A model generated the notes under the pieces. That model was given only the letters and a program-made list of their open reading frames with translations. It was not told the origin of the DNA and did no database searches. Positions 1-12,924 of a DNA stretch of 64,000 nt are shown in pieces (position 1 is the first letter of the stretch; each line of letters starts with the position of its first letter). Source of the DNA: Paratinospora sagittata (lineage: Eukaryota > Streptophyta > Magnoliopsida > Ranunculales > Menispermaceae); assembly GCA_035771175.1 (NCBI GenBank), contig CM069608.1:11442019-11506018 (forward strand), read 5' to 3'. Position numbers and translations under genes: made by a program.

Positions 1-1376
1 AAAACCACCTCATATGAAAATGGGACGAAATTCAACTTTCCACATCTTCAAGGATATTTGTTGTTTATTTCCATTGTACAAGAGGTGTTTAATTGGTATC
101 GTGTCAAAAACCAAGGTTTATTTTTTTTTCATGCGTTAGATTAGTTGATGAATCTCCATTTCCATAACCTTAATTTGTAAAAACTGTTTAATTTTGCTTA
201 TTTCCTCTATTTCTTTTGTTGATTTGGGTTTTGAGAAATTAGTTATAAACTTATATGCATATATAACTTATAAATCAGGAGATTGTATTAGATCTTTCAA
301 AAAGTATATATATATATATAGTGTTGGAATTTAAGGCTTACTCACTTATAGTGGCAAGTTAACTCTTCTAATTAGACTATTTTGCAGTAATGTATAAATT
401 TTATAGTTGAGAAAAACTCCAGTTTTAGTTTGGAAACATAAATTTGGGAGCATCATCATGGTGTTCACCTATGTTATCCGGACTCGGTTACGGATGTCGG
501 ATATGGGTACTTGTCTAGAAGTCGGACTTGGCCATTCTCCAGTTTAGAGGATACAAGGACTCGGCTGAACTTGTCCAAAAATTTGGACACGGGTACTTGG
601 ACACGGCAGATAAAAATTGTAAATTTATAACTTTATTGTACTTAGATAAATAAAATTGTAAGCATACAATATTAACTAATATAAATATTAAGTACCTTAT
701 AACAACATATAGAACAAATATAATGCAAGTGTATCAAGTATCAAGTATCAAGTGCCAATAAACCATGAAGTTGACAAATAAAAATAAATATTAAAGCATA
801 TTACAATTCACAACTAAATTAACTAATTCAGAAGTAAATTAATCACAAGATTCACCAGTCAAAACTTAAAAGATACCAATAAATGTATAAAACATACCTG
901 ATAAAGTGATAAATTGATGAGTAATGGAGATTGGAGAGTCTTGCCTCTGAACTCTGAGTTACTGAAGTAATATAGTTCTTATTTTCTTATGAAAATCAAT
1001 AATATATTCAATATTAGGCTTTAAACAACAATTTTATAAGAAAAACTGAAAAAGGCATTAGACCTTCAATCTTAAGAGTAAAGAGAATTACTTGATGATC
1101 TATAAATTACTTTTATAAATAAAACTAAGAAAGTAACTTCAAGTTCCTGTTTCAAGTCTCAAGTCTCAACTACAAGCATATAAAACTGCATGTAATAGTC
1201 AAATTAAACTATAAGCCTATAAAAGTGCATGTAATATGGAACAAAAATATATCACTTTGAATGCATATATTGTAAACTTGCAATACAAAAAATTTAGTAA
1301 CACATCACACATGAAAACAAAATGTTGTCCTTGATGTCCAAAAGTTATCAAACAAAAAATCCAGACTCTTCATGCT
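1..1376. other. AT-rich stretch downstream of the hAT pseudogene, no gene seen
   Basis: No convincing reading frame. Positions about 470-610 carry several variants of GGACTCGG and GGACACGG spaced by 20-50 bases (for example GGACACGGGTACTTGGACAC near 584). Short repeats near the ends are typical of hAT elements, and this cluster lies on the 3' side of the transposase, so it may be the subterminal region of that element. No terminal inverted repeat or 8-bp target duplication could be paired with the other side. Confidence 0.3.
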
Positions 1377-3664
1377 TCAACTACTCATCAAGTCATTCAA
1401 ATTGCCATGACCATCCTCATTCCCTAAAGTTGATTCATCATGGAACGTAACAACTTCTAACTCTGGTTCATTAATTGATAGTTCAGCAAGCTCAATAAAA
1501 GTAGATTCATCAATGTCAAACTTATCTCCACCTACAACACATGAGAAAAATATTAAATTTTATTTTCAAAATCAATACTAGTTCAACTTAAAGTCTTCAA
1601 AATAACATATATAAGAGAAAAAAATTGTTCAACTTACACAAGTCCCAATACTTAGATGGCCCTTCTTTGTACTCTTTCTTCATTCTTGATAATAACCGAA
1701 TATTACAATGAACAAAGACCAAATCTTCGGCTCTACTTGTTGTCAAACGATTTCTTTTAATGCTTTGTATTAGAGAGTACGTGCTCCAATTCCTTTCACA
1801 ACAAGATAATGATGTTGGTTGTGAAAGTAATTTAAATGCCAAAGCTTGTAACAATGGTGTTGAAGCACCATGATTAGCCCACCAAGAAATTGGTTCTTCA
1901 TAACTCCTTGCTTCAGCAGCATTGGGTTGATTAAAATAGCCTGATCCACTTGAAAATGCTCCATATTCAATGTAAGCCTTTCGAAGATCAACCAAATTTC
2001 TAAAGAACCTTTCCAAACACTTTGCTCTATTTAAAGAAACTTCATGATCCTCATGTGGTGCCAATCTTTGTGTTCCAGTACTTCCACCTCTAAGCCAATC
2101 ATCACTGTAATACTTTGGAACCAAAGAGTGTGTCATACAATGCAAACGGGTATTACTTTTGTTCCATCGAGTCTCCAAGATATGATGAATGGCATTAAAG
2201 AAATCTGATTCATCAACCAACACATCTTTTCCCTCATGCTCAAATATTATTAATTTAACTCTTTCAATCATTGTATCCAACATGTCACACATTAAATGAA
2301 GCACAAGAGCATCAATGTCAGCTAATCTTAACATGTCAATAATCGGCTCTGTAAAACTTAAAAGATAATCAACATTAGCCCACCACCCATCATTCACAAT
2401 GCACTGTTTTACTTCATGAGCCTTGACCTCAATTGGTGATCTTTCATCTCCTTTGAATGTTTTCCAACTTGCATCCATAACTATCTTCTCAAGTGAATGT
2501 TTAACTTCTTTCAAGCGTTTGGTCATTATGATGCTTGAAGCAAATCTTGTTTCTGTTATCCTCAACAAACTCAATTCTGAATAATTTTTGAAGATAGACA
2601 AAACCATGCCATGATTAACAATAAAATTGCGCATATTTTGCACATCACCAACTATTTTAAGAATCCACTTGCATTGAGAATATTGAGGTGATTTTTCTGA
2701 AGGATCCCACATACTCTTTAATGTCAAATTTAGACTGCGCACTACACATGGTGTCCAAAAAATGTGTGGATATCTACTTTCAATAATTGAACCAACTACT
2801 TTGAAATTACTTTCATTGTATGTTAGGATTTGAACGACATTCTCTGATCCAACTTCTTCAATGGCTGAAACAAATACCCTGGCTACGTATTCCCTGTCCT
2901 TTATGTTCCCACTTTCATCAATTGCTTTTAAAAACATGGCTCCACCCACTAAAGCAACCATCACATTTATCAATGGTCTTCGTTGCCTATCTGACCATCC
3001 ATCAGAGCATATGGATGCTCCTTTTTTTTTTTTTCCATGAATCTCTTATAGGCTGCAACTTTCTATTTATGTGTGATTTTTCTTGTGCGAGCAATGTTGT
3101 TCGCAATCTATCAAATGTTGGAGGTGTGTAGCCCGCTAAGTTGTTGTTTGCTAGTGTTTGAGAATACTGTCGAAAATAGGACATCTTGTGATATTGAAAG
3201 ACATGCCTGAGGCATAAATCATTCGAGCTGCCCTCTTATCAGCAATGTCCCTTTGTGCAACATTGAAAGCGTTCTCTAAAGGTCCAACTCCCTTATGTTT
3301 TTTGTTCTGCAATAAATTAGAGCCTTCAGGTAACGAGATATACCCATTCTTTTTTCTCGCATTTAATTGAAGTTGGCCTTTCCTACATTCAGCTTCGCCA
3401 AGTTCTTTTTTGAGTGCTTCAAAAATATAGTCTTTTAATGACTTGCAAATTTCAACACCTTGGCTTGGAATCCTTAAAAGATGAACCTTAACCTTTGAGT
3501 AAGAATCGGGAGACCTTCTTATTTCAATAGTTACAAGACCATGTTCTATTTCCACCTCCAGCAGCTGGCATAGTAGTGACCTTTACATGATTCCATAGAG
3601 GCTTATCATCAAACTCATTGAATTGTGGTTTTGAAGGTTGAAGAACTTTCTTCCCCTTGTCCAT
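1377..3664 (-). pseudogene. hAT-superfamily transposase (BED finger, DUF659 and hAT C-terminal dimerisation), broken
   Basis: This is a decayed copy of a plant hAT transposase, the nuclear enzyme that excises and reinserts hAT DNA transposons. Reading from the ATG at 3664 there is a BED-type zinc finger (PLWNHV, then GGGN and WSCNY), a DUF659-like core (INVMVALVGGAMFLKAID, ENVVQILTYNE) and, at 1640-1950, the C-terminal dimerisation region (ISWWANHG, LSQPTSLSCCERNWS). The second zinc-binding Cys codon of the finger is TGA (3524-3526), and the frame shifts just after it. Two further frame changes lie near 3180 and at the A-run of about 14 at 3020-3035. A minus-strand intron (donor GTAAGT at 1637, acceptor TTGTAG at 1532) separates a final exon, 1377-1531, that encodes an acidic tail ending in TGA. 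Family assignment is sure; the element ends were not found. Confidence 0.88.
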
Positions 3665-3977
3665 TTGTATGGAGTAAGTGCTGCACATAAAATACATTGT
3701 TAATTTAAAAAATGTAGCAAAGAAGATATAATTAAAGTTGCACTTGTAGTTGTGTTACTAACATTATCAATTTAATTAACATGGATACTAACATTGTTTC
3801 CTCTCCAAAAAGTAGTTGTATGCTTGTATTGTAGGTTGTAAACTTGTAGCAAACCCAATAGTATTCAGAATAATGAAAAAAAAAAAAAAAAAAAAACTGA
3901 ATATGTTCACAAGGTATAAAGAAATAAATAAGAATGAAATAATAAATGTTACAGGTTTGCAAAAGATATGAACATGG

Positions 3978-4176
3978 TATTAATGATCAAAGGTGAGTAA
4001 TAAAGTCACAAACCAATAGTTTATATGGAGATTTGCAGCAGGTATGTGAAGTAACTGTTAGTCTAGCACTTGCAGTATTAATGATCAAACGCGAGTAATA
4101 AAGTCACAAACCAATAGTTTATAAAGTGGAGATTTGCGGTAGGTATGTGAAGTAACTATTAGTCTAGCACTTGCAG
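3978..4176. repeat. Tandem duplication, two ~100-bp copies
   Basis: Copy 1 (3978-4075) and copy 2 (4076-4176) both run from TATTAATGATCAAA to CTAGCACTTGCAG with a few substitutions and a 3-base indel. It lies just upstream of the hAT transposase start and may belong to that element's 5' region. Confidence 0.85.
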
Positions 4177-4689
4177 CCTTGTAGATGCTCAAGAAACCAA
4201 TGGAAAGAGGATGAATGCGAGAAGAAATGGAACGAACAAAAGGAAGAGAAACAGAGCAGGAAAGATGAAAGCTGGAGGGAAGTTATAGCAGCAGATAAAA
4301 TGGCTCTCTCATTTGTTTATGTTACTTTTTTGTCTATTTTTTCTTTAAGTCGTTCTCCAATGGTGAAGAAGCAATAAGCATGTATAATATTTATTTTTAA
4401 TGCATTAAATGAAGTAACTTTTTTCTCTCCCCACATTAAATGTATCATCATTATTTCATACATAATTTTTTTTAAAATAATGTGTGATTAGATTGGCGGT
4501 ATGGTGAAAAGAATGTTTTTGTACTTTAAATACTTTGAAAAAAATATTGAGCTTGATTTTATTCTTTTCACATTAAATGTGATGGAACAAGTATTTTAAA
4601 CTTTGGCAAAAAAAAAACTAGAATTTAAAAAAATAAAATAAAATATGGAGTTTAATTATACATTAGTAATATTATAAATATTATTATAT

Positions 4690-5125
4690 TGTTAATTCTA
4701 TTGTTGTAGTAGTAGTATTAGTATTAGTATTAATTTGTATTATCATAATTATTATAGTATTAGTATTGGCATTATTATTACTATTATTATTATTAGTAGT
4801 AGCAGTGGAACCAACTAATAGTATAGTATTTGTGAATTAAGTTTCAATGATTAGTATAAGCTTGCATTGGTACCAATTTTACATTGGTATATCATAATCA
4901 TCATAGTATTAGTATTGATATTATCTTTATTAATATTAGTAGTAGTAGTTGTAAAACCAACAAATAGTATAGTATTTGTGAATTAAGTTTCAATGGTTAG
5001 TATAAGCTTGCATTGGTACACATTAATGGTATAAGTTTCAATGGCCAGTATAAGCTTTCATTGAAACTAACTATTAGTGTAATATTTGTGTATTAAGTTT
5101 CAATTGTTAGTATAAGCTTGCTTGG
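4690..5125. repeat. AT-rich simple repeats with three degenerate ~65-bp blocks
   Basis: Runs of TAG, TAT and ATT triplets alternate with three related blocks beginning at about 4809, 4970 and 5077. Each contains a version of TTTGTGAATTAAGTTTCAAT followed by AGTATAAGCTTGC. No gene is visible; origin unknown. Confidence 0.6.
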
Positions 5126-5280
5126 ATCTAATATGACTTAATGGAAACACATTTATTAAGTGTTCATCTAAAAAAAAAAAATAAACCATGAAATTCAAGA
5201 GAATAATTTTAAAACTTAGACAAATTTAGGTTTGTTCCAAAAAGCAAACATATTCTTTTCAATATCGATTATATTTTATA

Positions 5281-5594
5281 TTGATAAATGAATGTAAACT
5301 TTAATAAAAGTTATAAGATACGCAAACCTATGTTTCGTTTCCCACCTTCAAATAAAAAGTCCTTTTTCGAACCGGCTCCTTCCCTCGAGCAGAACCGTGT
5401 TGCACCGTGAAGAAAATCTCAAAAGAGAAGGCAAAAACTCAAGATGAGTGAGGAAGAGAAGAAAAATACAAGGAGAAGTGATTTTGGTGTGAGAAATGAG
5501 GAATGGGGGGGTTCCTTAAATAGGAAAAAACCCGAACGTTCGGGCACTTTGCCCGAAGTTCAATTTTTTTTTTGTGCAAACCTAGGGTATTACA
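5281..5594 (-). repeat. Truncated 3' LTR, family Y
   Basis: Matches the first part of the LTR at 9662-11035: TGTAATACCC start, T-rich tract, GC-rich palindrome, TATTTAAG TATA-like box and a CT-rich leader. Similarity stops near 5281, so about three quarters of the LTR are missing. Confidence 0.85.
5516..5545 (-). promoter_or_regulatory. LTR-Y core promoter: perfect palindrome beside a TATA-like box
   Basis: The palindrome CCCGAACGTTCGGG (5531-5544) sits directly upstream, in the minus-strand sense, of TATTTAAG (about 5517-5524). The same pair is found in the Y LTRs near 10945-10998 (imperfect) and 12925-12958. A fourth palindrome without a TATA box remains in the stub at 33832-33846. The role in transcription is inferred from position. 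Confidence 0.55.
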
Positions 5595-5612
5595 CTCTAT
5601 CCCCCTTAAAAG
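5595..5612 (-). promoter_or_regulatory. Polypurine tract of Y copy 1
   Basis: Minus-strand AAGGGGGATAGAG ends exactly where the LTR begins with TGTAAT. This is the expected priming site for plus-strand DNA synthesis. Confidence 0.75.
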
Positions 5613-5628
5613 GATTTCGCCCTCGAAA

Positions 5629-6139
5629 TCAGTCCAAGTAGGCATGATTGCTATCAGCGTGAGATTCACCGTCGTCGGCATCATTTGCTAGCTCAGGATA
5701 GTGCCTGTAAGGTCCCTGAATAGCACTGTGGCCGGTGGAATCCTCAACATCATGAAACCATGGGGAGTAAATCGTCCTCAGAAGGTTTCGACCTCTGCCT
5801 AACAGATGGTGGTGTAGGGTTCTGCTGGTTGCATTGTTTAAGGGGAGGTAGGTTGAGCGATGGGATGTTTTTCCGTGTTGTTGCTCGAATTCGTCCGCCT
5901 GACAATTTTGGTAAAAGATCCTGCCAAGATGAGGGCACGGGATTGTGCCGGGAAAAATTGTTACGAGAAAGCCATGCAAGCTTTGGCGATAAGGATCGCT
6001 GTCTGTGGGGCGATGGAGTTGGTGATGGAAAGTAGTTGTGACTTGACTTAGATCCTGAAGGAGTCGCCACAGGTTGCCAAAGAGGCCATTGCGTGTGTGC
6101 AGCACTACATCCATCGGTATTATTTTCAGACATTTGCAT
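5629..6139 (-). CDS. Overlapping reading frames between the chromodomain and 3' LTR of Y copy 1, unknown product
   Basis: Two minus-strand frames stay open over the same stretch: one of 129 codons (6139-5750) and one of 161 codons (6114-5629). The first begins MQMSENNTDG and is rich in Pro, Ser and Arg. The second is rich in His and Asp, and ends just before the polypurine tract. Neither resembles a retrotransposon domain I know. The chromodomain frame stops near 6229, so this is an extra ~500 bases of 3' sequence in the element. It could be a decayed extra ORF, captured sequence or a non-coding stretch with stop-free composition. The other Y copy cannot help because its 3' end is cut off. 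Confidence 0.25.
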
Positions 6140-6228
6140 AGTTATTTAAGTGAAACGATGTATTAAGATTTTTGTAAACAAAGTTTCATCATTTTATTGA
6201 TAGTGAAATAGTACAATGTATCACATCA

Positions 6229-9200
6229 TCAATTATTACTACAAAACAATTTAGGATATTTTTGTTTAATTGTTGCTTCTAGTTCCCATGTTGTTTTATC
6301 AACTCCGTGGTGATCCCAGAGCACTTTCACAAGTGGTATGCTACGTCGCCTTAGTTCTTGAGTTTTTCTATCCAGAATCTGTATCGCTCTCTCTTGATAT
6401 TTGCTTCCTTCTTCAACCCGAACCTCGACTAATGTACGAAGGATCAGGACGATACTTGTGAAGCATGGATACGTGAAAACTGTCATGAACCTTAGACACA
6501 GAAGATGGAAGGGATAGACGATAGGCTAGTTTGCCAATACGTTCAATGATCTGAAATGGACCGATATACTGTGGGGAGAGCTTTCCCTTGATCCCAAAGC
6601 GTTTGACACCTCTTGTAGGCTGAACTTTTAGAAAAACTAAGTCCCCCTTATCAAATTCTAGAGGCTGTCTTCGCTTGTTAGCATAACTACTCTGTCGACT
6701 TTGTGCAACACGAAGCCTCTCCTTTACTAGTGTGATCTTCTCAGAGGTCTTTTGAACTAGTTCAGGCCCCAACTGCAATCGATTTTTCATATTTAACCAC
6801 CATACCAGAGATCTGCAAGGGCGATCATAGAGAGCCTCATACGGTGCCATCCCGATACTAGTTTGGTAGCTGTTGTTGTATGCAAACTTAGCTAAATGTA
6901 AGTGTTTTGCCCATCCGTCATGAAAGTCCAAAATCTGGATCAAGCGCTCTGACGCCCATCAGTCTGAGGGTGAAAGGTCGTGCTCATGGTGATCCTAAAA
7001 CCCATTATACTCTGGAAGCTTTACCAAAACTTTAATGTGAATCGAGGGTCTCGATCAGAAACGATCATAAGTGGTATGCCATGGAGGCGCACGATCTCTC
7101 TTTCATACAGTTCGGCAAGCTTGGCGGGGTTATCGGTGAACTTTATCAATAAAAAGTGTGCAGACTATGTAAGTCTGTCTACCTTAACTTGCTGGTAAAC
7201 GAGACATCGATCAACGAAGTCTGCAATCACCTTCTTCATTCTAGAAAATCAGAATTGTCGCTTGACATCCTTATACATCTTGTCACACCTAGAATGCATA
7301 GCGAACCTCGAACAATGCATCTTAGTGAGCACTTCTTTTTGAACCTCAAGATCATTTGGTAGACAAATACATTTTTTATAGAAAACGACCCCGTCTTCAG
7401 AGACCGACCAGTGAGGAAGGTCCTGTCTATTGAGTAAAAATTCTCGTTTCTCCATTAACATAGGGTCGTTGACTTGAGCTGCTGAAATCTTTCGAACCAG
7501 GTCAGAGTTAGCTGATAATTGAGAGAGTCGTGATCTTGCTCCCTCATTGATCAGTTGTAGGTTAAAATTCTCCATCTCTGTAACCAACTTCCTCATCTCG
7601 AAGTTAAGAGTGCAAGCAACATAAGATTTTCTACTCAGGGCATCAGCCACAACATTGACCTTACCAGAATGGTACTAGAGTTGAAAGTCATAATCTTTCA
7701 AGAACTCCGACCATCGTCTTTGGTGGAGGTTTAGGTGTCTTTGGGTGTAGATGTACTTAAGACTTTTGTAATCCGAGAAGACCTCAAACCGTTCACCAGA
7801 TATAGGTAATGACGCCATAACTTCAGTGCGAATACAACAGCTGCAAGTTCCAAGTCATGGGTTGGGTAATTACCCTCATGAATCTTCAGTTGCCTCGAAG
7901 CATATGCAACAACTGGCCTTCTTGCATTAGTATTGCACCTAAGCCGCAGAGAGAGGCGTCGAGGTACTGTGAAAATCCAACTCCATTTCATGGAGTGATT
8001 AGTACCGATGATGTCGTGAGGCGCTTCTTCAATTCCTGAAATGACGTTTCACAGGCATGATTCCAGATGAATTGCACGTCCTTCCAAGTAAGCTTGGTCA
8101 TAGGTTTAGCAATCTTTGAGAAATCCTTGATGAAACATCTGTAATAGCCAGCCAAACCAAGAAAACTCCTAATCTGAGTAACAGTGGTAGGCTGCTTCCA
8201 GTTTAAAACCGTTTGAACCTTAAAAGGATTCACCTCAATGTCATTGCCTGACCTAGGAATTGAACTCGCTTCGCCCAAAATTCGCACTTATTCAACTTTG
8301 CATACAATTGGTGACTTCTCAAGGTGTGGAGAACAATCCTAAGATGTATCTTATGGTTTTCCTCGGTTGAGGAATATATCAAGATATCATTTACGAAGAC
8401 CACCACGAATCGGTCTAAATATAGCCTGAAAATGTTGTTCATCAAATCCATGAACGTAGCAGGTGCTTTGGTTAGACCGAACAACATGACTAAGAACTTG
8501 TAATGACCGTACCGAGTTCTGAATGTCGTCTTAGTAATGTCCAACTCTCTGATCCGGAGTTGATGATATTTGGATCGTAAATCAATCTTAGAGATGTACT
8601 TGGCATCTCTAAGTCGGTCGAACAAGTCATCGATCCTGGGCAACGGGTATCTGTTCTTAATGGTGACGTTATTCAACTTTCGATAGTCGATACACAGTCG
8701 TAACGAACCATTCTTTTTGCGAACAAACTAAACTCGAGCGCCCTAGGGTGATGAACTTTTTCTGATGAAGCCATTACTCTCCAATTCTTCAGTTGTTTGT
8801 CCAATTCGACCAATTCGACATTGGACATTCTGTATGGTGAAATTGAGATAGGCTATGTCCTAGGTATGAGGTTGATCTCAAAATTGAATTCCCTAACCGG
8901 AGGTAGACCAGGAAGGTCATTTAGAAAAACTGTTGGGAATTCAGATATTACCGAGACATTGTGTACTTCGAGAGGGTACTGTGCTGGTGATTCATGGTCA
9001 TCACCAAGGGATAGAGCTCGAAGCTGCGCCTTGAGAAGTGCAATAGTCGAGTTGTGTATCCACTTCCTCGTTCCCTGAATCTTGATAAACTCCCCAATAG
9101 GCAAGGTTAACTGAACTTGCTTTTTCGTACAATCGATCTTTGCATTCAGTGGTGCGAGCCAATCCATGCCGAGGATGATGTCGAAGTCTTCAATGTCCAT

Positions 9201-9661
9201 CACAAAAAGATGTGCATATATTATCTGTTCTGACATTCGAAGCTCACATCGAGAACACTGCATATTCACGTCAGTTTCAGATCCTAAAGGTGATGTGACA
9301 TGTATTGTGATGTATGTGGGTTTAGGATGCAACCCTAAATGCCTTACCAATGCGGAAGATATAAAGGAATGCATAGCACCCGAATCGAACAAGACATGCA
9401 CTATTGTATTGAACAAGAAAAATGTACCTTCAACTACATTATTGTTTGGGATGGGTTGTTGAGCGATGGCAAACACTCTGCCTTGGTTCCGTTGCCCCTG
9501 GTTCTGTCTGGATTGGGCATCAGTAGCAGGTGGGACTTGTTGGACTGGAACTGCAGGAACAGGTTGCTGAAGGTGGGGGCAGAGATTTCTTACATGGCCC
9601 TGCTAGCCGCAGTTGAAACACATCAGCCTTTGCTGCTGATGGTTCTGTTGGCCAGTAAAAT
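6229..9661 (-). pseudogene. gag-pol remnant of Y copy 1 with chromodomain
   Basis: Polyprotein remnants in order from 9661 down. Gag zinc knuckle (CFNCG, then a TAG stop, then QGHVRNLC). Aspartic protease (LFDSGAMHSF near 9386; GMDWLAPL later). Reverse transcriptase 8770-8000, where the active-site motif reads FVNDIL instead of FVDDIL, so one catalytic Asp is lost. RNase H about 7990-7700. A connection domain ending in ADALSRKS. Integrase 7650-6413, which keeps SDRDPRF but has lost ~190 bases, including the first catalytic Asp region, just after the HHCC finger. Then the GPY/F-type C-terminal domain (FLKVQPTRGVKRFGIKGK) and a chromodomain (AIQILDRK ... VLWDHHGVDKTTWE) ending at 6229. Many frameshifts and stops: not functional. 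Confidence 0.9.
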
Positions 9662-11035
9662 TGACACACCCCACCTGGACGAGCCTAAACCGGCTGGACA
9701 CTCACGGACGGGGCACAAATGCATTATAACAATAACTGAGTGCGCGGAAACACGATTAAGTACAAGTCTGATTTCATTAATTTCAGAATATATTTGTACA
9801 TGAAATAGTTAAGGGAACATTATCCCAAAATCCCCAATGAATAATACAAAGGGTACAAAATGTGGGCCCAAAAACCTGCACCCAGTCCACCCTAATCTCC
9901 TGTGAAATATTGGATAACAATGGGGTGAGCTACACTCTCAGTGGGTAAAATAGTTCGGGAATATAACAATTAATAAAGCAAACTTCATAATCAAATATCT
10001 TCAATACACATCAGAGCATCATAATCAATCCAATATGTATGTATGCATGACACCGTCTTGTATTGGTTTGATGACTATACATCGCCTGAGTTCACGTACA
10101 GATGTCCCTCCCCAGGAGTAGCCAGGTTCTCATTGTACGTCCCTCCTCAGGAACGACGCTCTGGATTCATGTACAGATGTCCCTCCCCAGGAGTAGTCAG
10201 GTTCTCATTGTACGTCCCTCTCCAGAGAAATATAATGAATAGCGAGCATCGCTTCTAACTATTCTATGAATCACAAACCACATACGTCCCTAGGTGGTGC
10301 TATGTATGATGCCAATGCATGAACTGGTCCGGTCTTTACTTAACATTTAGACAGGATTTGGCAACGTCTGGTGATCCTTATCAGGGTCGGTATCACTACG
10401 TGCAAGATTAGGACATTCAATATTACTTGTATAAGCTGATAGCTTTCAAATAAGACCAACCAGATCAGTCTCCAGTTGAGAGGTGAGACACGAGGTCTAC
10501 TTAAATACCAATGGTCTAGAGCAGCACGCTGCCTCCTGTTCACTATTTAAAGTTACTGAGGACAAGAGTGAGTCTGGTTGAGCCAGATTGACCACTAATC
10601 CGGCATAACAACAACGTAATACATGAACTCCAAATATACAGGCATAAGTATGACAAGTATAAACATTATACGCAATAATGCAGTGTAAATGAATAGTATA
10701 CATAATGATAAATGAATGTAAACTTTAATAAAAGTTATAAGACACGCAAACCTATTTTTCGTTCCCACATTCAGATAAAAACTCCTTTGAAAACTGGAGT
10801 CTTCCCCTGGGCAGAACCGCATTGCACCGCACAGAGAGTCTCGGAAAGAGAGTCTCAAAATAGAAGACAAAAACTCAAAATGAGTGAAAGAGAGAAGAAA
10901 AATCACAAGGAGTGATTTTGGTGTGAAAAGTGAGGAGGGGGAGGGGTTCTTAAATAGGGAAAATGGCGCCTGAACATTCGGGCATGTCTGCCCGAACAAT
11001 TTTTTTTTTTTTTTGTGCAAACCTAGGGTATTACA
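9662..11035 (-). repeat. Full-length LTR, family Y (1374 bp)
   Basis: Begins TGTAATACCC at 11035 and ends GTGTGTCA at 9662. Its length matches the independently bounded solo LTR at 12866-16373 after its nested insertion is removed (1373 bp). It contains two adjacent ~75-base repeats around 10095-10215 built on GTACRTYCCTC. Flanking five-mers are AAAAT and GAAAT, one mismatch. Confidence 0.88.
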
Positions 11036-12924
11036 GAAATAGAACTCGATATGTCATCCAATACTCATCAAATATAAACATGTATGCATACCAATAAGAT
11101 GGAATGATGAAAAACATATATCATATACAAATTCACATGTATCATATATCATATGCAAGTAAAATCCACACCTTATCCACCATCTTTCCATTTCCACTTT
11201 CTAGTCTAGGCTTGCACCGTGAGACCAAGCATATCATGCTAAGGTTCGGGACTTTTATTCCGTTGGGAGTATAAGCACATGTCTTTTGGGCACGGTCTTC
11301 ATTTTCCCTTGTATTTGTTCAAAAGCCTCATATGGCTTGATTCTCTTTCTCATTGATCTTGCCAAGTCTTGTTATGCCTCTTATCATGGACATACTCCAA
11401 GACATGGCTTCATTGGCACTCATCATTAGTTGAAATTCATGGTAAAATCTAATCAATTCATCTAATTCACATTCTCTAGTCCAAGGGAGTACACGCACAT
11501 GGCTTTCCTTTCACTTGCACTCTTCTTTCTAACCAAGGAAGTACACACACACTCCCCATAAGGATGTGGCTTTCCTTTTCCACTTGTATCCTTTCCAAAA
11601 ACCTCCTATGGCTTAGTTCTATTTCCCATAAATCAAGCCATGGGATCAAATTACCACCATAGGATTTTATATACCATGCATCTTTCAATTAAAACACATT
11701 TCATGTATTCAACATATCACATATAATTCATATGATGACATAAGGAAATAAAATAAGGAATTTTACTCACAACCAAGCCAAGCAAGAGTTTCATATTCAC
11801 GCATGACAATCCAACCAATCAAACTAGGATCTTGCAATTAACATAATTATCAAATCAAGAACAACCACCGTACATAACACATATCACGCATGTTGTTCTC
11901 AACATGTTTCATATCATATTCCAACACTACTCATAATCCTCAATTCTACATCCCAACAATCCCAATTTGATCACAATTGCCAATGCCTACAACATGAGTG
12001 TCATGCAATTCCAAAACACATAATTTGGGCCATCATGTATCTAAGATCAATTCTACTATTCATAGCCATTTTCCCATATAAAGGTACTAGGCCCATACAA
12101 TATCACATTTCAACATAAACTTTAATTGTCATACCTAGGCCTCAATGTCTAATTTCCAACCATAACATATTCAATCAATTATAATTAGATACATTCAATC
12201 ACAATTATCATTGTACAACTATTAGACACCACTATGCCCACCGATGATACCAATTTATAATCTAGGCCTAGATCATGGCATGGGCAAATGATATGCCAAT
12301 TATAATGCAATTAAACTCAATTCATATCAAGTTGATCATAACCCATATAATTCACTATAATTACTAACATTTAAATCATGACATCAATTATGCCGAGTTA
12401 TGAGATCAAGCTAAGAAATAGGCCTAATCCATAACATAGCCAATATGGGTAAATTTAGGACATGGATCAATCTAACTTATGCTCAATTATATACAAAACA
12501 ACTCAATTTCATGTTCCAAGGTCAAGAGCATTAAAAGCCCCAAATTTTGGGAATTTCCATACTAGGCCATATCATCAATTAAGTACAATTTAACTCAAAT
12601 TAGGTCCAATTAGCTAATTCTCATTTCAATTAGACATATTTAAATCAATTGGGCCAAAAGCCCCAAATTTGGGTAAAGTCTCAAAATTGAGACATAGGGC
12701 AATTTCTACTAATCATTGGGTTTTACCATGTGCAAGTGTAATTCAACGTCATTACTCACCCACATTTACCCATTTAATTAATTTAGTTGACATGCAACTT
12801 GATTAGAGAACCCTAGGTTCATGTTCAAAGTCTAGGTCAAAAGTATGGAATCCCACCAATTTTACAGTAATACCCCTGATCTACACACACACAAAATAAA
12901 AATAAAAAATAAAATATGGGCATT

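Larger units (their letters stand above)
5281..11035 (-). mobile_element. Ty3/gypsy chromovirus, LTR family Y, copy 1 (degenerate)
   Basis: Minus-strand LTR retrotransposon. The high-coordinate LTR (9662-11035) is full length, starting TGTAATACCC and ending GTGTGTCA. The low-coordinate LTR (5281-5594) keeps only its first ~315 bases. Between them lie gag remnants, protease, reverse transcriptase, RNase H, integrase and a C-terminal chromodomain. The leader, primer-binding site and most of gag are missing: the LTR end at 9662 directly abuts the gag zinc knuckle at 9661. A second copy of the family is at 33789-39697 (plus strand). The chromodomain marks it as a chromovirus, a gypsy clade whose integrases bind modified histones. 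Confidence 0.85.

Noticed and set aside
4171..4377. 68-codon Lys/Glu-rich plus-strand frame
   Set aside because: Lies in the untranslated flank of the hAT gene, purine-rich by composition, no similarity.
9662..11035. Family Y LTR as an independent solo LTR inserted at the gag/W junction, because its flanks are AAAAT and GAAAT
   Set aside because: Its left flank is gag-pol of the same family in the same orientation and a matching 3' LTR start lies at 5594. A 5' LTR with an internal deletion of leader and gag is simpler; the five-mer match has a mismatch and is AT-only. Not fully excluded.
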